From Perkinsus olseni (Eukaryota > Perkinsozoa > Perkinsida > Perkinsidae): a stretch of 17,575 nt of DNA. Position 1 is the stretch's first letter. Each line of letters begins with the position of its first letter. Positions 16,098 to 17,575 of the stretch are shown here, in pieces. The stretch spans positions 1-17,575 of the forward strand of contig JABANP010000780.1 in assembly GCA_013115135.1 (NCBI GenBank), read 5' to 3'. A program made the position numbers and the translations under genes. The notes beneath the pieces are model-generated. The model saw only the letters and a program-made list of their open reading frames with translations, was not told the origin of the DNA and ran no database searches.

Positions 16098-16603
16098 TTC
16101 GCCCTGATAGGAGTCTTCGGTTGATGAAGTGTCAGCAGGTCTGGAGTCAATATCGGTATCCCTATAACCTTTAGTGAATGGGGAAAGGAGCACCGCTCCA
16201 TCGCTCCTCTCGTCACAAGAAGGGACACAAGGGGACTCAGTGCTCTATACCGTGACCTGTAGCTCAGTGTAGTACGTATGCACTATAACTTAGTACAGTG
16301 TGGTTGTTTGAGACGGGGCTGAAAGAGTGGTGAAATTGCACTTTAAGGGGAGCTAAGCACAAAATTGCGCAGCTCATAATAAGGTCAAACGCTAATCTGA
16401 TACTAACGCAGTAACTACTAACGAGTAGTACTGAACCAGGCTGGAACTGTTACATAGCTAACGCTATAGTCGTCACTATGTTGTCTCTATAGTGCACATA
16501 GACTCCTGCACGCGAGTGAAAAGTGCAGAATGCTATGAGATACTGATAGTTACTAAGCAGTAGATATGATTATCACTGTACTGGAAGCAGAGACAAGCGG
16601 GGG

Positions 16604-16652
16604 GCGCCGTAGTGGCGTAGTGCGGCGTGTCCCTGTAACACGAAGAGCCTCA
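16604..16652 (+). promoter_or_regulatory. Conserved upstream block of zf genes
   Basis: Positions 16604-16627 match 11010-11033 (GCGCCGT, then GTAGTGCGGCG), and 16639-16652 match 11078-11091 exactly (CACGAAGAGCCTCA). Both pairs lie about 155-240 bp upstream of the respective zf start codons. Surrounding sequence is not conserved, which suggests a kept regulatory or leader element. Function is inference. Confidence 0.45.
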
Positions 16653-16698
16653 TAAGCGATCGGCGATTGGGCTGTATAACGCAGTCAAGCATGGTGTC

Positions 16699-16748
16699 GC
16701 AGCTAGCTGGTTACGCGGTAGCAGCTAGCGGTTTTACGTGCAGCTAGC
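16699..16748 (+). repeat. Three copies of GCAGCTAGC
   Basis: Exact 9-mers lie at 16699-16707, 16721-16729 and 16740-16748, start-to-start spacing 22 and 19 nt, about 90-140 bp upstream of the zf copy 3 ATG. Each contains the palindrome GCTAGC. Multiple spaced copies suggest a factor-binding cluster; this is inference. Confidence 0.6.
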
Positions 16749-16836
16749 CAATGGGCTCACTCGATTTTACGGCGTTGAATTTAGGCGTCTTGCGATTTTC
16801 AGGGGTTGATCTTGTGTTCCTCCACGGTACTTCCTC

Positions 16837-17334
16837 ATGAGCGATTGGGGTGCTCACTCAAATTTTCGCATCCCCGATACCGTCTCATCTCTGACTCCTC
16901 GGTCGGCCGGTAATCAGCTGCTTGAGGGAGACAACAACAGCATCACTGGCCATGAGAAGTTCGTGTTGGCTATCAATAACATGGTAGAAGTGCCGGATGG
17001 ATGGCAGTGTCACGTATGCGACACCCACATCCCGGGGTCCGACTACGAGGCTTGGGTGCATACGTATGATGACAATCATCGCCGCCGGAGGCCACCAAAG
17101 CCGAAGCGTGAGCACGTGCGGCTGCTGCTGATCTTCTCGAGCTCCGTCGCAGGTCCTGCTGGTCTACCTCCCTGTCTTGATGTGCGGGATTACTCTGGCG
17201 CCATGCATTGCGACGTATGCCGAGTCAGACTGACCAACTACGCCGCACAAGAATCGCACCTCCGAGGGCAGCAGCATATTTACAGACTGGACGAACAGCG
17301 TCGGCGTGCCAGAAACAACAATTACCCTCACTGA
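16837..17334 (+). CDS. Two-finger U1/matrin-type C2H2 zinc-finger protein, copy 3
   Basis: The frame is open throughout, but I propose an in-frame 45-nt intron at 17108-17152 (GTGAG donor, CGCAG acceptor). It sits at the same place and phase as intron 1 of zf copy 2, giving about 150 aa. Finger 1 (WQCHVC, then H-x5-H) is C-x2-C-x13-H-x5-H as in copy 2. Finger 2 (MHCDVC, then HLRGQQH) is C-x2-C-x12-H-x5-H and intact. The C terminus is basic (RRRARNNN). The stretches VLAINN before finger 1 and DYSGAMHC at finger 2 align with ILAINH and DFSGSVHC of copy 2. This type of finger usually binds double-stranded or structured RNA or RNA-protein complexes. The copy ends after finger 2 and lacks the NLS and coiled-coil part of copies 1 and 2, unless further exons follow downstream. 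Confidence 0.75.
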   Translation: MSDWGAHSNFRIPDTVSSLTPRSAGNQLLEGDNNSITGHEKFVLAINNMVEVPDGWQCHVCDTHIPGSDYEAWVHTYDDNHRRRRPPKPKREHVRLLLIFSSSVAGPAGLPPCLDVRDYSGAMHCDVCRVRLTNYAAQESHLRGQQHIYRLDEQRRRARNNNYPH

Positions 17335-17575
17335 TCGTAACGGTACACTCGCCCTTTCGTATCAGATCTCAGACATCTGCCCTGTGAATAAGGGCCTCTG
17401 TGCATGCTGGCAGAGAGTGGACTTCGGCGAGGCGCAGGTGGCGTGTTGTTGGCGTAACACTCGTGCGCAGGCCGAAAGGTCTGCATTTTATCCACGTACG
17501 CATTACCGGACCACCTCCGATGCTCAACACCTATGCAGAGTTTTAGGGAAGTTTCTTGCCTGTAGTGGTTGCGCT
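17335..17575. other. Tail after zf copy 3
   Basis: There is no gene or repeat that I can support here. It could contain 3' untranslated sequence or further exons of zf copy 3. Confidence 0.4.

Larger units (their letters stand above)
11489..16188. repeat. Segmental duplication, unit 2 (empty-site copy)
   Basis: This is the partner of the unit starting at 1. It holds zf copy 2 and the intact S10 gene and lacks the retrotransposon. Similarity fades near 16150-16188; beyond it the upstream DNA is unrelated to 9510 onward. The right edge is approximate because the last 40 bases are diverged. Confidence 0.88.
16098..16836. other. Divergent intergenic region between S10 copy 2 and zf copy 3
   Basis: About 740 bp lies between two divergent starts, presumably holding both promoters. 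Positions 16098-16188 still match the unit 1 leader of S10. Positions 16240-16600 are AT-richer, with recurring TAGTAC, ACTATA and CTATAG words but no ORF or RNA gene that I can support. Positions 16604-16627 and 16639-16652 are the blocks shared with zf copy 2, and 16699-16748 holds three copies of a 9-mer. Confidence 0.55.

Noticed and set aside
16253..16330. tRNA-like TAGCTCAGTG sequence
   Set aside because: There is no matching B-box (GGTTCGANNCC) at the right distance and no cloverleaf pairing.
1..17575. Assembly artefact producing two copies of the same locus
   Set aside because: The units differ by many substitutions, indels, an inversion and the retrotransposon, so they are true paralogous segments; only long reads could exclude all mis-joins.

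Overview
This is nuclear DNA from an intron-rich microbial eukaryote. The genes are split by many very short GT-AG introns (about 31-109 nt), there are no bacterial-style operons, and the window carries a tyrosine-recombinase retrotransposon. I guess an alveolate protist such as Perkinsus, but that is memory-based inference with modest confidence; the sequence does not prove it.

The window is a tandem segmental duplication. Unit 1 (about 1-9509) and unit 2 (about 11489-16188) each hold the 3' part or all of a plus-strand zinc-finger/coiled-coil gene, followed by a convergent minus-strand serine carboxypeptidase-like gene of peptidase family S10. A third, shorter zinc-finger paralogue starts at 16837. 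The order is zf> <S10 zf> <S10 zf>. Exon models were built by hand from reading frame, splice dinucleotides and comparison of the two units. Intron phases add up exactly in both gene families (406 codons for zf copy 2, 453 for S10 copy 2).

The main difference between the units is a 4664-bp retrotransposon at 2493-7156, present only in unit 1. It has the gag, RT-RNase H and tyrosine recombinase gene order and the split direct repeats (A/B) of the Ngaro/PAT branch of DIRS-type elements. Unit 2 keeps the uninterrupted empty site, so the insertion is visible to the base: no target-site duplication, a shared TTA at the crossover, and integration exactly at the TAA stop codon of the S10 gene, which is preserved.

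Unit 2 S10 is an intact 15-exon gene with the Ser-Asp-His triad. All three acidic/amide residues that bind the substrate carboxylate in yeast carboxypeptidase Y are replaced. Unit 1 S10 has the same structure but two 1-nt insertions in homopolymers. The two zf copies have different lesions: a lost splice acceptor in copy 1 and a nonsense codon in copy 2.

Between the units (9510-10840) lies a mosaic two-copy direct repeat with conserved hairpins. Upstream of zf copies 2 and 3 is a shared GC-rich block, which in copy 2 is interrupted by a near-perfect palindrome.
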